A stretch of 64,000 bases of DNA, taken from the NCBI RefSeq assembly GCF_023544665.1, contig NZ_JAMJFL010000008.1, positions 124,001-188,000 of the forward strand. The letters run 5' to 3'. Numbering within the stretch: the stretch's first letter is position 1; each line of letters opens with the position of its first letter. Source of the DNA: Streptomyces sp. YS415 (GTDB lineage: Bacteria > Actinomycetota > Actinomycetes > Streptomycetales > Streptomycetaceae). Positions 1 to 9,107 of this stretch are shown here, one piece after another. A program made the position numbers and the translations under genes. The notes beneath the pieces were generated by a model. That model was not told the DNA's origin. It saw only the letters and a program-made list of their open reading frames with translations, and searched no databases.

Positions 1-36
1 GCGGCGGACCCGTCCGAGGTGGACGGATCCGCCTGA
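1..36 (+). CDS. Possible C-terminal end of a plus-strand gene (partial)
   Basis: The first 36 bases read in frame as eleven codons, AADPSEVDGSA, followed by TGA, and would be the tail of a gene entering from the left. It would converge on the FadB-like gene whose stop lies 14 bp further on. The fragment is too short to assign a family, and chance could explain it. Confidence 0.25.
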   Translation, partial: AADPSEVDGSA

Positions 37-49
37 GACGCGGGGCGCG

Positions 50-2218
50 TCACGCGTCCGTGAACCGCTCCCCCTTCTCCGCCTTCTCCACCAGCAGCGC
101 CGGCGGCAGGAAACGGTCGCCGTAGCGGTCCGCCAGCTCACGCGCGCGTGCCACGAAGCCGGGCAGGCCGCCCTCGTAGCCGTTGATGTACTGCAGCACG
201 CCGCCCGTCCAGCCGGGGAAGCCGATGCCGAAGATCGAGCCGATGTTGGCGTCCGCCACCGACGTCAGGACGCCCTCCTCCAGCAGCCGGACGGTGTCCA
301 GGGCCTCCGAGAAGAGCATGCGTTCCTGCATGTCCTTGAAGGGGATCTGTGCGCCCTCGCGGGTGAAGTGCTCGCGCAGGCCCGGCCAGAGGCCCACCCG
401 CCTGCCGCTCTCGTCGTAGTCGTAGAAGCCCGCTCCGCCGCTGCGGCCCGGCCGTGCGAACTCGTCGACCATCCGGTCGATCACGGCCTCCGCGGGGTGC
501 GTCGGCCAGGTGCCGCCCGCATCCTCGACGGCCCGCCTGGACTCGTTGCGGATCTTGCGCGGGAGCGTGAGCGTCAGTTCGTCCATCAGGGAGAGGACCT
601 TGGCCGGGTAGCCCGCCTGGGCCGCCGCCTGTTCGACTGAGGCCGGCTCGATGCCCTCGCCCACCATGGCCACGCCCTCGTTGATGAAGTGGCCGATCAC
701 CCGGGAGGTGAAGAAGCCGCGCGAGTCGTTGACCACGATCGGGGTCTTCTTGATCTGGCGCACCAGGTCGAAGGCCCTGGCCAGCGCCTCCTCGCCGGTC
801 CGCTCACCCTTGATGATCTCGACCAGCGGCATCTTGTCGACCGGCGAGAAGAAGTGCAGGCCGATGAAGTCCGACTGCCGCTCCACACCTTCGGCGAGGG
901 CGGTGATGGGGAGCGTGGAGGTGTTGGAGCACAGCAGCGCGTCCGGCTCGACGAGGTGCTGGATCTCCTGGAAGACCTTGTGCTTCAGCTCCGGGTTCTC
1001 GAAGACCGCCTCGATCACCGCGTCGCAGCCCGCCACGTCCTGCGGGTCGGCCGTCGGCGTGATGCGGGCCAGCAGCGCGTCCGCCTTCTCCTGGGTCGTA
1101 CGGCCCCTGCTCACGGCCTTCGCGCAGAGCTGCTCGGAGTAGCCCTTGCCCTTGACCGCGGCTTCCAGGGCGACGTCCTTCAGGACGACGTCGATGCCCG
1201 CGCGGGCGCAGGAGTACGCGATGCCCGCGCCCATCATCCCGGCACCGAGAACGGCGACCTTGCGGACCTGGCGCGCCTCGACGCCCTTGGGGCGGTTCGC
1301 GCCGGAGTTGACGGCCTGGAGGTCGAAGAAGAACGCCTGGATCATGTTCTTCGAGGTCTGTCCCGCGGCCAGCTCGACGAAGTAGCGCGCCTCGATGACC
1401 TGCGCGGTCTCGAAGTCGACCTGGGCGCCCTCCACCGCCGCAGCGAGGATGTTGCGCGGGGCAGGGTAGGGGGCGCCGCCCGTCTGCTTGCGCAGACTGG
1501 CCGGGAAGGCGGGCAGGTTGGCGGCGAACTTGGGGTTGGCGGGCGTGCCGCCGGGGATGCGGTAGCCGGGCCGGTCCCAGGGCTGCCGGGACTCGGGGTT
1601 GGCCTCGATGAACGCGCGGGCCCTGGCGAGCATGTCCTCGTGGGTGGTGGCCACGTCGTCGACCAGGCCGTTCTCGAGGGCGCGCCGCGGGTCGTACTGC
1701 GTGCCCTGGAGGAGGACCTTCAGCAGGGCGTCGGCGATGCCCATCAGGCGGACGGTGCGGACCACGCCGCCGCCGCCCGGGAGCAGGCCGAGGGTGACCT
1801 CGGGGCAGCCGATCTTCGAGCCGGGCGCGTCAAGGGCGATGCGGTGGTGACAGGCCAGGGCGATCTCGTAACCGCCGCCGAGAGCGGCGCCGTTGAGGGC
1901 GGCGACGACCGGCTTGCCGAGGGTCTCGATGCGGCGCAGGTTCCGCTTGATCGCCATGCCGCCCTCGAACAGCTCCTGGGCCGTCTCGGGGGTGACCCGG
2001 ATCAGGTCGCGCAGGTCGCCGCCGGCGAAGAACGTCTTCTTGGCTGAGGTGATGATGACGCCGCGGACGGTGTCCTGCTCCGCCTCCAGCCGGTCGGTGA
2101 CCTGGGCGAGGGAGTCGCGGAAGGCGCGGTTCATGGTGTTGGCGGACTGGTCGGGGTCGTCGATGACGAGGGTGACGACCCCGGTGCGGTCCTGTTCCCA
2201 GCGGATGGTGGTGGTCAT
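50..2218 (-). CDS. fadB: FadB-like enoyl-CoA hydratase / 3-hydroxyacyl-CoA dehydrogenase
   Basis: This 722-residue fusion catalyses the hydration and NAD-dependent oxidation steps of beta-oxidation. The N-terminal ~200 residues are a crotonase fold (FFAGGDLRDL and the oxyanion-hole segment ALNGAALGGGYEIALA). A Rossmann motif, VLGAGMMGAGIAYSCARAG, follows near residue 330, then the HAD catalytic region with SNTSTLPI and GLHFFSPV. The order hydratase-then-dehydrogenase and the length match the trifunctional alpha subunit. It starts at ATG and is the last gene of a four-gene minus-strand operon, 41 bp after the thiolase, which would supply the matching beta subunit. S. coelicolor has a similar multifunctional enzyme next to a thiolase (recalled from memory). 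The family assignment is secure; chain-length preference cannot be read from sequence. Confidence 0.93.
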   Translation of the reverse strand: MTTTIRWEQDRTGVVTLVIDDPDQSANTMNRAFRDSLAQVTDRLEAEQDTVRGVIITSAKKTFFAGGDLRDLIRVTPETAQELFEGGMAIKRNLRRIETLGKPVVAALNGAALGGGYEIALACHHRIALDAPGSKIGCPEVTLGLLPGGGGVVRTVRLMGIADALLKVLLQGTQYDPRRALENGLVDDVATTHEDMLARARAFIEANPESRQPWDRPGYRIPGGTPANPKFAANLPAFPASLRKQTGGAPYPAPRNILAAAVEGAQVDFETAQVIEARYFVELAAGQTSKNMIQAFFFDLQAVNSGANRPKGVEARQVRKVAVLGAGMMGAGIAYSCARAGIDVVLKDVALEAAVKGKGYSEQLCAKAVSRGRTTQEKADALLARITPTADPQDVAGCDAVIEAVFENPELKHKVFQEIQHLVEPDALLCSNTSTLPITALAEGVERQSDFIGLHFFSPVDKMPLVEIIKGERTGEEALARAFDLVRQIKKTPIVVNDSRGFFTSRVIGHFINEGVAMVGEGIEPASVEQAAAQAGYPAKVLSLMDELTLTLPRKIRNESRRAVEDAGGTWPTHPAEAVIDRMVDEFARPGRSGGAGFYDYDESGRRVGLWPGLREHFTREGAQIPFKDMQERMLFSEALDTVRLLEEGVLTSVADANIGSIFGIGFPGWTGGVLQYINGYEGGLPGFVARARELADRYGDRFLPPALLVEKAEKGERFTDA

Positions 2219-2259
2219 GAGGGGGTCTCCGTAGAAGTCTCGTGGGGCCGCTGGGGAGT

Positions 2260-3474
2260 TCAGATGCGTTCGACGATGGTGGCGATGCCCATGCCGCCGC
2301 CGACGCAGAGGGTGGCGAGTCCGTAGCGCTTGTCCTGGCGCTCCAGTTCGTCGACGAGCGTGCCGAGGATCATCGCGCCGGTGGCGCCGAGCGGGTGGCC
2401 GAGGGCGATGGCGCCGCCGTTGACGTTGACCTTGTCCAGGGACAGGCCCATGTCCTTGACGAAGCGCAGGACGACCGCCGCGAACGCCTCGTTGATCTCG
2501 ACGAGGTCGATGTCGTCGATGGTCAGTCCGGCCTTGGCCAGGGCCTTGCGGGTGGCCGGGGCCGGGCCGGTGAGCATGATCGTGGGCTCGGAGCCGGAGA
2601 CGGCCGCGGAGACGATCCGCGCGCGGGGAGTGAGTCCGTGGCGCTCGCCGACCTCCCGGGAGCCGATGGCGACGAGGGCGGCGCCGTCGACGATGCCGGA
2701 GGAGTTGCCCGCGTGGTGGACGTGGTCGATCCTCTCGACCCAGTGGTACTTCTGCAGCGCCACGGCGTCGAAGCCGCCCAGCTCGCCGATGTCCGCGAAG
2801 GACGGCTTCAGCTTGGCCAGGGAGTCGGCGGTGGTGCCGGGGCGCAGGTGCTCGTCGTGGTCGAGGACGACCAGCCCGCTGCGGTCCTTCACCGGGACGA
2901 CGGACCGCTCGAAGCGGGACTCCTTCCAGGCGGTGGCCGCCCGCTCCTGGGAGAGGGCCGCGTACTCGTCGACGTCCCGCCGGGAGAATCCCTCGATGGT
3001 GGCGATCAGGTCGGCGCCGATGCCCTGCGGCACGAAGTTGACGGCCAGGTTGGTCATCGGGTCGTTGAACCAGGCGCCGCCGTCGGAGGCCATCGGCACC
3101 CGGGACATGGACTCCACGCCGCCCGCGAGGACCAGGTCCTCCCAGCCCGAGCGGACCTTCATGGCGGCCATGTTGACCGCCTCCAGGCCCGACGCACAGA
3201 AGCGGTTCTCCTGGACGCCGGCCACCGTGTCCGGCAGGCCCGCGGCGACGGCGGCGATCCGGGCGATGTCGGAGCCCTGGTCGCCGACCGGGCCGACCAC
3301 GCCCAGCACGATGTCGTCGATCGCGGCCGGGTCCAGGCCGGGGAAGCGGTCGCGGATCTCGTGGATGAGTCCGACGACCAGGTCGATGGGCTTGGTGCCG
3401 TGCAGGGCGCCGTTCGCCTTGCCGCGGCCGCGCGGGGTGCGGATCGCGTCGTACACGTACGCTTCGGTGCTCAC
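2260..3474 (-). CDS. fadA: Acetyl-CoA C-acyltransferase (beta-oxidation thiolase)
   Basis: A 404-residue thiolase that cleaves 3-ketoacyl-CoA with CoA to give acetyl-CoA. The nucleophilic cysteine lies in [15 protein letters not shown] near residue 90. The C-terminal GHPLGATGA and the CVGGGMG segment with the second active-site cysteine are present. It starts at GTG with AAAGG about 7 bases upstream. It sits 40 bp after the acyl-CoA dehydrogenase and 41 bp before the FadB-like gene, so the three enzymes can act in sequence. It could serve degradation or acetoacetyl-CoA synthesis; the operon favours degradation. Confidence 0.92.
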   Translation of the reverse strand: MSTEAYVYDAIRTPRGRGKANGALHGTKPIDLVVGLIHEIRDRFPGLDPAAIDDIVLGVVGPVGDQGSDIARIAAVAAGLPDTVAGVQENRFCASGLEAVNMAAMKVRSGWEDLVLAGGVESMSRVPMASDGGAWFNDPMTNLAVNFVPQGIGADLIATIEGFSRRDVDEYAALSQERAATAWKESRFERSVVPVKDRSGLVVLDHDEHLRPGTTADSLAKLKPSFADIGELGGFDAVALQKYHWVERIDHVHHAGNSSGIVDGAALVAIGSREVGERHGLTPRARIVSAAVSGSEPTIMLTGPAPATRKALAKAGLTIDDIDLVEINEAFAAVVLRFVKDMGLSLDKVNVNGGAIALGHPLGATGAMILGTLVDELERQDKRYGLATLCVGGGMGIATIVERI

Positions 3475-3514
3475 GAGGAAGCCTTTCGGTGAGGGTCGGC
3501 CGGGAGACTGTGCG

Positions 3515-4657
3515 TCAGCCGAGCAGGGAACGGCCGATGATCTCCTTCATGATCTCGGTCGTCCCGCCGTAGATGGTCTGGATGCGTCCGTCGGTGAAGG
3601 CCCGGGCCACGGGGTATTCGCTCATGTAGCCGTATCCGCCGTGCAGTTGCAGGCAGCGGTCGGCGACGCGCTTTTGCAGTTCGGTGGCCCACCACTTGGC
3701 CATGGAGGCGTCGACGGCGCTCAGTCCGCCGTCCGTGTGCTCCTCCACGCAGCGGTCGAGGAAGGCGCGGGTGACGGCGCACTCGGTGGCCATCTCCGCG
3801 ATCTCGAACCGGATGTGCTGCTTGGTGGCCAGCGGCCGGCCGAAGGCCTCGCGCTCCTTGACGTACCGGGTGGTGATCTCCAGCAGGTGCTCCGCGCCCG
3901 CGATGGCCGCGACCGCGATGCTCAGCCGCTCCTGGGCGAGGTTGGTCATCAGATGGACGAAGGCGCCGTGGAGCTCGCCGAGGAGGTTCTCCTTGGGCAC
4001 GCGCACGTCGTGGAAGAACAACTCGGCCGTGTCCTGCGCCTTCTGGCCGATCTTGTCGAGGTTGCGGCCGCGCTCGAAGCCCTCCGTGCCGCGTTCGACG
4101 ACCAGCAGGGACAGCCCGTGCGCGCCGCCCTCGGGGGTGGTCCTCGCCACCACGATCACCAGGTCGGCGAGGATGCCGTTGGAGATGAACGTCTTGGAGC
4201 CGTTGAGCAGCCAGTGGTCGCCACGGTCCTCGGCGTGCGTCCGGATGCCCTGGAGGTCGGAGCCCGCGCCCGGCTCGGTCATGGCGATGGCCGTGATCAG
4301 CGAGCCGTCGCAGAAGCCGGGCAGCCAGCGGCGCTTCTGCTCCTCGGTGGCGAGCCCCGTCAGATACGGACCGATGATGTCGTTGTGCAGCCCGAGCGCG
4401 AGCCCGGGAGTGCCCGCGCGGGTGAACTCCTCGGCCATGACGGCGCTGTAGCGGAAGTCGGCGGTGCCGCCGCCCCCGTACTCCTCGGGCACGGCGAGGC
4501 CGAGCAGGCCCTGCTTCCCGGCCGCGCGCCAGGCGTCGCGGGAGGCGATGCCGTCCTTCTCCCACTGGTCGTAGAACGGCAGCACTTCCTTGGCGAGGAA
4601 GCTGCGCACGGTCTCGCGGAACGCGTCGTGCTCGTCGGAGAAGATCCGCCGCTTCAT
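3515..4657 (-). CDS. Acyl-CoA dehydrogenase
   Basis: A 380-residue FAD enzyme catalysing the first oxidation of beta-oxidation. Visible are the family signature [14 protein letters not shown], the substrate/FAD segment [11 protein letters not shown], and the C-terminal [24 protein letters not shown] with [13 protein letters not shown]. The catalytic glutamate is expected at GGTTEI. The frame remains open far upstream, but the true start is the ATG at 4657: family homology begins there and it overlaps the upstream racemase stop as ATGA, which implies translational coupling. Electrons would pass to ETF, which is not encoded here. Confidence 0.93.
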   Translation of the reverse strand: MKRRIFSDEHDAFRETVRSFLAKEVLPFYDQWEKDGIASRDAWRAAGKQGLLGLAVPEEYGGGGTADFRYSAVMAEEFTRAGTPGLALGLHNDIIGPYLTGLATEEQKRRWLPGFCDGSLITAIAMTEPGAGSDLQGIRTHAEDRGDHWLLNGSKTFISNGILADLVIVVARTTPEGGAHGLSLLVVERGTEGFERGRNLDKIGQKAQDTAELFFHDVRVPKENLLGELHGAFVHLMTNLAQERLSIAVAAIAGAEHLLEITTRYVKEREAFGRPLATKQHIRFEIAEMATECAVTRAFLDRCVEEHTDGGLSAVDASMAKWWATELQKRVADRCLQLHGGYGYMSEYPVARAFTDGRIQTIYGGTTEIMKEIIGRSLLG

Positions 4658-5784
4658 TCCAGGCCCTTCATCAGGTCGGGTACGTCCCAGTCGCGCGCCA
4701 CGTCCGCGGTGTCGGCGCCCGGCCGCGCGGGCCCGGTGCGCACGGCGGTGGGGGTCGCCGAGAAGCGGGGCGCGGGCGCGGGCTGGGTGATGCCGCCGTG
4801 GTCGGTGAAGGTGCCGCGGGCGGCCAGATGCGGGTCGTGCGGGGCCTCGGTCAGCGACAGGACGGGCGCCACGCAGGCGTCCGAGCCGGCGAAGACGGCC
4901 GTCCACTCGGCCCGGGTCCGGGTCCTGAAGCGGGCGGTGACCGCCGCGCGCAGGTCGCCCCAGCGGGTCCAGTCCCGGCGGGCGTCCGCGTATCCCTCCA
5001 GGCCGAGCAGGTCCAGGAAGGCGTCGTAGAACTGCGGCTCCAGGGCGCCGACCGCCATGTACCCGCCGTCGGCCGTCTCGTAGGTGCCGTAGTACGGGCA
5101 GCCGCCGTCGAGGAGGTTGGCGGCGCGGCGGTCCTGCCAGCCGCCGGCGGCGAGCATGCCGTGGATCATCGCGGAGAGGTGGGCGGTGCCGTCCACGATC
5201 GCGGCGTCCACGACCTGGCCGGCGCCGGTCGCGCGGGCGTGGTGCAGGGCGGCGAGGACGCCGACGACGAGGTACAGGGAGCCGCCCGCGTAGTCGCCGA
5301 GGAGGTTGGCCGGAGCGGGCGGGGGCTCGTCGGGGGCGCCGATCATGCCGAGGGTGCCGGTGAGGGCGATGTAGGCGATGTCGTGCCCGGCGCGCTGGGC
5401 GAGGGGGCCGTCCTGGCCCCAGCCGGTCATCCGGCCGTAGACGAGCCGTGGATTGCGGGACCGGCAGGTGTCGGGGCCGACGCCGAGCCGTTCGGCGACT
5501 CCGGGCCGGTAACCCTCGATGAGGATGTCCGCGCGGGCGGCGAGATCGAGCACGCGCGCGGGGCCGTCGGGGGCCTTCAGGTCGACGATCACCGAGCGCT
5601 TGTTGCGGTTGGTGACGTCGTACGCGGGATCGATCGCGAGTCCGGGGCCGCCGGGCCGGTCCACGCGCACGACGTCGGCGCCCAGGTCGGCGAGGAGCAT
5701 CGCGGCGAACGGGCCCGGCCCGATACCGGCCAGCTCCACGACGCGTACGCCGGTGAGCGGGCCGTGTCCTGGCGTCTTTGCCAT
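4654..5784 (-). CDS. CaiB/BaiF family CoA enzyme, probable alpha-methylacyl-CoA racemase
   Basis: A 376-residue type III CoA-transferase fold protein. The N-terminus [30 protein letters not shown] is typical of the racemase branch. The catalytic pair known from mycobacterial racemase is matched by His134 (AGHDIAYIA) and Asp164 ([12 protein letters not shown]). It would convert (2R)- to (2S)-methyl-branched acyl-CoA so that branched chains can enter the dehydrogenase step, which fits Streptomyces branched lipids or sterol side chains. It is first in the operon and overlaps the dehydrogenase by ATGA. A true CoA-transferase role is less likely because the usual catalytic Asp context is replaced by the racemase pair. 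Confidence 0.85.
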   Translation of the reverse strand: MAKTPGHGPLTGVRVVELAGIGPGPFAAMLLADLGADVVRVDRPGGPGLAIDPAYDVTNRNKRSVIVDLKAPDGPARVLDLAARADILIEGYRPGVAERLGVGPDTCRSRNPRLVYGRMTGWGQDGPLAQRAGHDIAYIALTGTLGMIGAPDEPPPAPANLLGDYAGGSLYLVVGVLAALHHARATGAGQVVDAAIVDGTAHLSAMIHGMLAAGGWQDRRAANLLDGGCPYYGTYETADGGYMAVGALEPQFYDAFLDLLGLEGYADARRDWTRWGDLRAAVTARFRTRTRAEWTAVFAGSDACVAPVLSLTEAPHDPHLAARGTFTDHGGITQPAPAPRFSATPTAVRTGPARPGADTADVARDWDVPDLMKGLE

Positions 5785-5800
5785 CCGGTCCCCAGGGTAG

Positions 5801-5823
5801 GTGTGACACTAATGATGTAACAC
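5801..5823. promoter_or_regulatory. Palindrome upstream of the beta-oxidation operon (candidate operator)
   Basis: GTGTGACA, seven bases (CTAATGA), then TGTAACAC: seven of eight positions pair as an inverted repeat. It begins 16 bp upstream of the racemase start codon, where a repressor would block transcription of the operon. The size suits a TetR- or GntR-type regulator; none is encoded next to it. Confidence 0.45.
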
Positions 5824-5911
5824 CAAGGATGTTAGGAACTCGCCGCAGTGAGCACAAGAGGTGGGCGAGCAAGCGCTTAGTGAAAAGTATCCGGTGGCGG
5901 CGGCGGTGTCG

Positions 5912-6292
5912 TCACCGCCCGTCGAGCTCCGCCGTGAGCCGCTTCGGCGCGATGGTGCGGTAGCTCTCCTCCACCCAGTCGCACAGCAGCTCGGCGGCCG
6001 GCGCGCCCTTGGGTTCCAGCGGGATGCTCACCCAGCCCGATTTCCCGAGGCCGTAACCTGCGGGCTCGGCGCCGGGGCAGGTCAGCGCGTGGGCGTGGGC
6101 CGCCTCGTCCGTGAGCTTCACGGTCACGCCCAGGGGATGGCTGCCGTCGTCGGAGCCGAGGAAGACGAACACCTTCTTGTTGACCTTGGCGACGGTCTCG
6201 CCCCAGGGGAACTCCTCGGCGGCGCCGGGCATGCCGAGGGCGAACTGACGCACTTTCTCCCACTTCTTCAGGGCGTTCCGGTCCACGGCCAT
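5912..6292 (-). CDS. MmcQ/YjbR family protein
   Basis: A 126-residue protein of the MmcQ/YjbR (CyaY-like fold) family, often labelled DNA-binding but with no settled function. Typical features are LGMPGAAEEFPWGETVAKV near the start, KVFVFLGSDDG in the middle, and a C-terminal SYRTIAPKRLTAEL. I chose the ATG at 6292 because GGGAGG lies 6 bases upstream and family similarity starts there; an upstream in-frame start at 6355 has no such site. It is divergent from the reductase gene that follows. Confidence 0.82.
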   Translation of the reverse strand: MAVDRNALKKWEKVRQFALGMPGAAEEFPWGETVAKVNKKVFVFLGSDDGSHPLGVTVKLTDEAAHAHALTCPGAEPAGYGLGKSGWVSIPLEPKGAPAAELLCDWVEESYRTIAPKRLTAELDGR

Positions 6293-6384
6293 CCGCTGCC
6301 TCCCGGGCTCCTCGTCGGGCTCCGCACACCTCACGCTAGCCTCGGCCACCGACAACGGCGCGTGATGAGGGACCGAGAGGTGTC

Positions 6385-7563
6385 ATGAGCAGGCTGAATG
6401 AGGCGGACCGTCCCTACGACATCGTGCTCTTCGGGGCGACCGGCTTCGCCGGAGCGCTCACCGCGGAGTACCTGGCGGCGCACGCGCCCGAGGGGCTGCG
6501 CTGGGCGGTGGCGGGCCGCGATGCGACGAAGCTGGAGCGACTGCGGGAACGGCTGCCCGGCGGCGAGCGCGTCGGCGTCCTGCGCGCGGACGTGGCGGAT
6601 CCCGGGTCGGTGCGTGAACTCGCCCGGCACGCGCGTGTGGTGGCCACGACGGTGGGCCCCTATGTGCGCTACGGCGAGGAGCTCGTCGCCGCCTGCGCGG
6701 ACAGCGGCACGGACTACCTCGACCTGTGCGGGGAGCCGGAGTTCGTGGACCTGATGTACGTGCGTCACGACGCACGCGCGCGGGAGACGGGCGCCCGGCT
6801 CGTGCACGCGGCCGGGTTCGACTCCGTGCCGCACGATCTGGGCGCCTGGTTCACGGTCCGGCAGCTGCCGGAGGGTGTGCCGCTGACGGTGGACGGGTTC
6901 GTCACCGCGGACGCCATGTTCTCGGGCGGGACGTTCGCCTCGGCGCTGGGCCAGTTCGCGCGCGGGCGCCAGATGATCGCCGCCGCGCGGGACCGGCACC
7001 GGCACGAGCCGCGCCTGGTGGGCCGCCGGGTCGACGCCCCCACGGGCGTGCCCCGGTTCGCCGGGGAGGTGGGCGCCTGGGCGGTGCCGCTGCCGACCAT
7101 CGACCCGCAGATCGTGCGCCGCTCCGCGAAGGCCCTGGACCGCTACGGCCCCGACTTCCGCTACCGGCACTACGCGGCGGTACGGCATCTGCCCGTTGCC
7201 GTGGCCGGTCTGGTGGGCGTGGGCGGACTGGCCGCCGCCGCCCAGCTGCCGCCCGCGCGCCGGTGGCTGTCGGACCGGCTGAAGCCGGGGGACGGGCCGA
7301 GCGCGGAGAAGCGGGCGAAGAGCTGGTTCTCGGTGCGGTTCGTCGGCCAGGGCGGTGGCCGCCGGGTCTTCACCGAGGTCTCGGGCGGGGACCCCGGCTA
7401 CGACGAGACGGCGAAGATGCTCGCCGAGTCGGCCCTCTGCCTCGCCTTCGACGACCTCCCTCCGACGGCCGGCCAGGTCACCACGGCCACGGCCATGGGT
7501 GACGCCCTGACCGAACGGCTCCAGCGCGCGGGGATCGTCTTCCGGGTGGCCGCGAGCCGCTAG
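6385..7563 (+). CDS. Saccharopine dehydrogenase-like / trans-acting enoyl reductase family protein
   Basis: A 392-residue protein with an N-terminal Rossmann fold (DIVLFGATGFAGALTAEYLA), then LCGEPEFVDLMY and HAAGFDSVPHDLGAW, which mark the family containing eukaryotic SCCPDH and the mycobacterial trans-acting enoyl reductase Rv2953. A hydrophobic stretch near residues 265-285 (LPVAVAGLVGVGGLAAAAQ) suggests membrane association. The start ATG is preceded by GAGAGG. The substrate is unknown; a lipid reductase role is an inference from the mycobacterial relative. Confidence 0.82.
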   Translation: MSRLNEADRPYDIVLFGATGFAGALTAEYLAAHAPEGLRWAVAGRDATKLERLRERLPGGERVGVLRADVADPGSVRELARHARVVATTVGPYVRYGEELVAACADSGTDYLDLCGEPEFVDLMYVRHDARARETGARLVHAAGFDSVPHDLGAWFTVRQLPEGVPLTVDGFVTADAMFSGGTFASALGQFARGRQMIAAARDRHRHEPRLVGRRVDAPTGVPRFAGEVGAWAVPLPTIDPQIVRRSAKALDRYGPDFRYRHYAAVRHLPVAVAGLVGVGGLAAAAQLPPARRWLSDRLKPGDGPSAEKRAKSWFSVRFVGQGGGRRVFTEVSGGDPGYDETAKMLAESALCLAFDDLPPTAGQVTTATAMGDALTERLQRAGIVFRVAASR

Positions 7564-7567
7564 CCCC

Positions 7568-7759
7568 CTACAAGGGCCACTGGGCCACGGTGTAGACCAT
7601 CCCGCAGATCCACCCGAGCCCCGCCAACACGGCGACCACGAGCGCGGCCGTGACGACCCGCTCGACGGGCCGCTCCGGGTCGGCGAGGGGCTTCGGCGAA
7701 CGCTGGTTCGCCATGCGCCGGGAGGTCATGCGGTGGGAAGCCACGCGGTGCGAAGTCAT
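7568..7759 (-). CDS. Small membrane protein, function unknown
   Basis: A 63-residue protein with a basic N-terminus and one C-terminal transmembrane helix (VVTAALVVAVLAGLGWICGMVY, about residues 35-56). It starts at ATG 7759 with GGCAGG upstream; internal ATGs at residues 11 and 16 are possible. It converges on the reductase gene with a 4-bp gap. I recognise no family. Confidence 0.5.
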   Translation of the reverse strand: MTSHRVASHRMTSRRMANQRSPKPLADPERPVERVVTAALVVAVLAGLGWICGMVYTVAQWPL

Positions 7760-7802
7760 GCGCCCAGCCTGCCGAACGGGCGGGGCGCGGACATCCGTAC
7801 GA

Positions 7803-7836
7803 GTACTCAGGCGACGTACTCAGTCGACGTACTCAG
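7803..7836. repeat. Three direct repeats of GTACTCAG at a 13-bp period
   Basis: GTACTCAG begins at 7803, 7816 and 7829, exactly 13 bp apart; the second and third copies extend to GACGTACTCAG. The last overlaps the endonuclease V stop codon. No role is evident. Confidence 0.6.
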
Positions 7837-8978
7837 CGGCCGGGTGCCCGGACGACGTCCTCCGACGGGAGCCGGTCCCCCAGCGCGGCTTCCAGGCGGG
7901 CCCGGAGAGCGGGGTCGGGGGACGCCGTCGCGATCCGGCAGGCGAGCGGGCCGATGTCCCAGCCCGCGTGATGGTCGAAGTACGGCGGAGAACCTGCCGT
8001 GTTGTGGGCGACCTTGGCCACCAGCTCCGCGATCCGGAAGACCGACTGGTCCTCCGCCCCGACCCCGGCTGCCCGCACCCGGTCGAAGAGTTCGCGGCCC
8101 CGGGTCCACTCGTCCCGGTCGGCCGCCATGGCCAGAACGGCAGCGAGTTCCGGTCCCCGGTCCGCCTCCGGGACGGCCGCTGCGAGCACCCGGGCCGCCC
8201 AGGCCACCGGGTTGCGCTGGGACTCGAAGAGGGTGCGCCCCCAGGAACGGTGCTTGTCCGCACGCGCGCGTGCGGCGAGTTCTTCGTTCGGTGCCGTCGC
8301 CTCGTGCAAGGTGTGGCGGCACAGGGCGTCCGCCTTGCGGGTTGTTTCCGGGAGGCGGTAGGCCGGAGTGAGGGCGAGGGTGTGGGCGCAGGCCGTGGTG
8401 AGGGTGACGCGGTGGCCGGTGGAGACGAAGACCGGTTTGACGGAGTCCCGGGTGCGCAGGGCCCGGCCGACCTCGTCCGTGCCCGCGAGCAGGGGGGACG
8501 AGGAGCCTCGGGCCGCCTCCGGCTCGTCGTAGGAGAAGGTGAAGGGGTTCTTGGCGACGCCGATGGTGGGCAGGCCGGTGAGGACGCCGAGGTGGCTGGC
8601 GAGGCCGAAGCGGCGGGGGTGGGCGAGGCCGTAGCCGTCGCAGACCACCAGGCCGGGGTCGCAGGACAGCGCGTCGAGGGCGGCCAGGACCGTGGGGATC
8701 TCCCGGAAGGCCAGCAGGCCGGGCACGTACGGGAAGGAGATCCGGCCGACGGCCGTCGCCTCCGCGACGACCTCCAGGGTCGCCGCGTCCAGCACGACGG
8801 CCGCCGCCGCCACGACGTCCCGCTCGTCGTCGTAGGCCACGTCGACGCCGGTGACGTGCCCGGCGCCGGGCGGCGGACCCGGCTCGTCCAGCACCACGCG
8901 TGCGCGCAGCTCGTCCTGGACGGCACGGGCCTCTTCCTCGGTGGCGGGCCAGCCCGCCGGGATGCGTACGGTCGTCAT
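7833..8978 (-). CDS. nfi: Endonuclease V with an additional C-terminal domain
   Basis: A 381-residue protein. Residues 1 to about 225 are endonuclease V, which nicks DNA near deoxyinosine. The metal ligands and motifs are present: Asp46 (GVDVAYD), Glu93 in PYVPGLLAFRE, Asp114 in CDGYGLAHPRRFGLASHLG, and PVFVSTGHRVTL followed by YRLPETTRKAD. Ordinary endonuclease V is about 220-240 residues, so roughly 150 residues are extra. The extension (AVPEADRGPELAAVLAMAADRDEW, DHHAGWDIGPLACR) resembles no catalytic domain I know. The frame is continuous, so this is a fusion rather than a frameshift artefact. It starts at ATG. Confidence 0.85.
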   Translation of the reverse strand: MTTVRIPAGWPATEEEARAVQDELRARVVLDEPGPPPGAGHVTGVDVAYDDERDVVAAAAVVLDAATLEVVAEATAVGRISFPYVPGLLAFREIPTVLAALDALSCDPGLVVCDGYGLAHPRRFGLASHLGVLTGLPTIGVAKNPFTFSYDEPEAARGSSSPLLAGTDEVGRALRTRDSVKPVFVSTGHRVTLTTACAHTLALTPAYRLPETTRKADALCRHTLHEATAPNEELAARARADKHRSWGRTLFESQRNPVAWAARVLAAAVPEADRGPELAAVLAMAADRDEWTRGRELFDRVRAAGVGAEDQSVFRIAELVAKVAHNTAGSPPYFDHHAGWDIGPLACRIATASPDPALRARLEAALGDRLPSEDVVRAPGR

Positions 8979-9107
8979 GATGCCGACGAGCCTACGGCCC
9001 CCTCGGCCGACTCCGGTCGCCCAGGGCGCGCTCGGGCCGGCTCTGGTTCATGCCCCGAAGGGCCTTGCACGTCACGGCGCTTGGCCTCCGCGTGCCCACC
9101 TGCCGGA

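Noticed and set aside
3515..5872. 785-residue version of the acyl-CoA dehydrogenase
   Set aside because: The upstream half is a shadow of the racemase gene; the ATG at 4657 is the true start.
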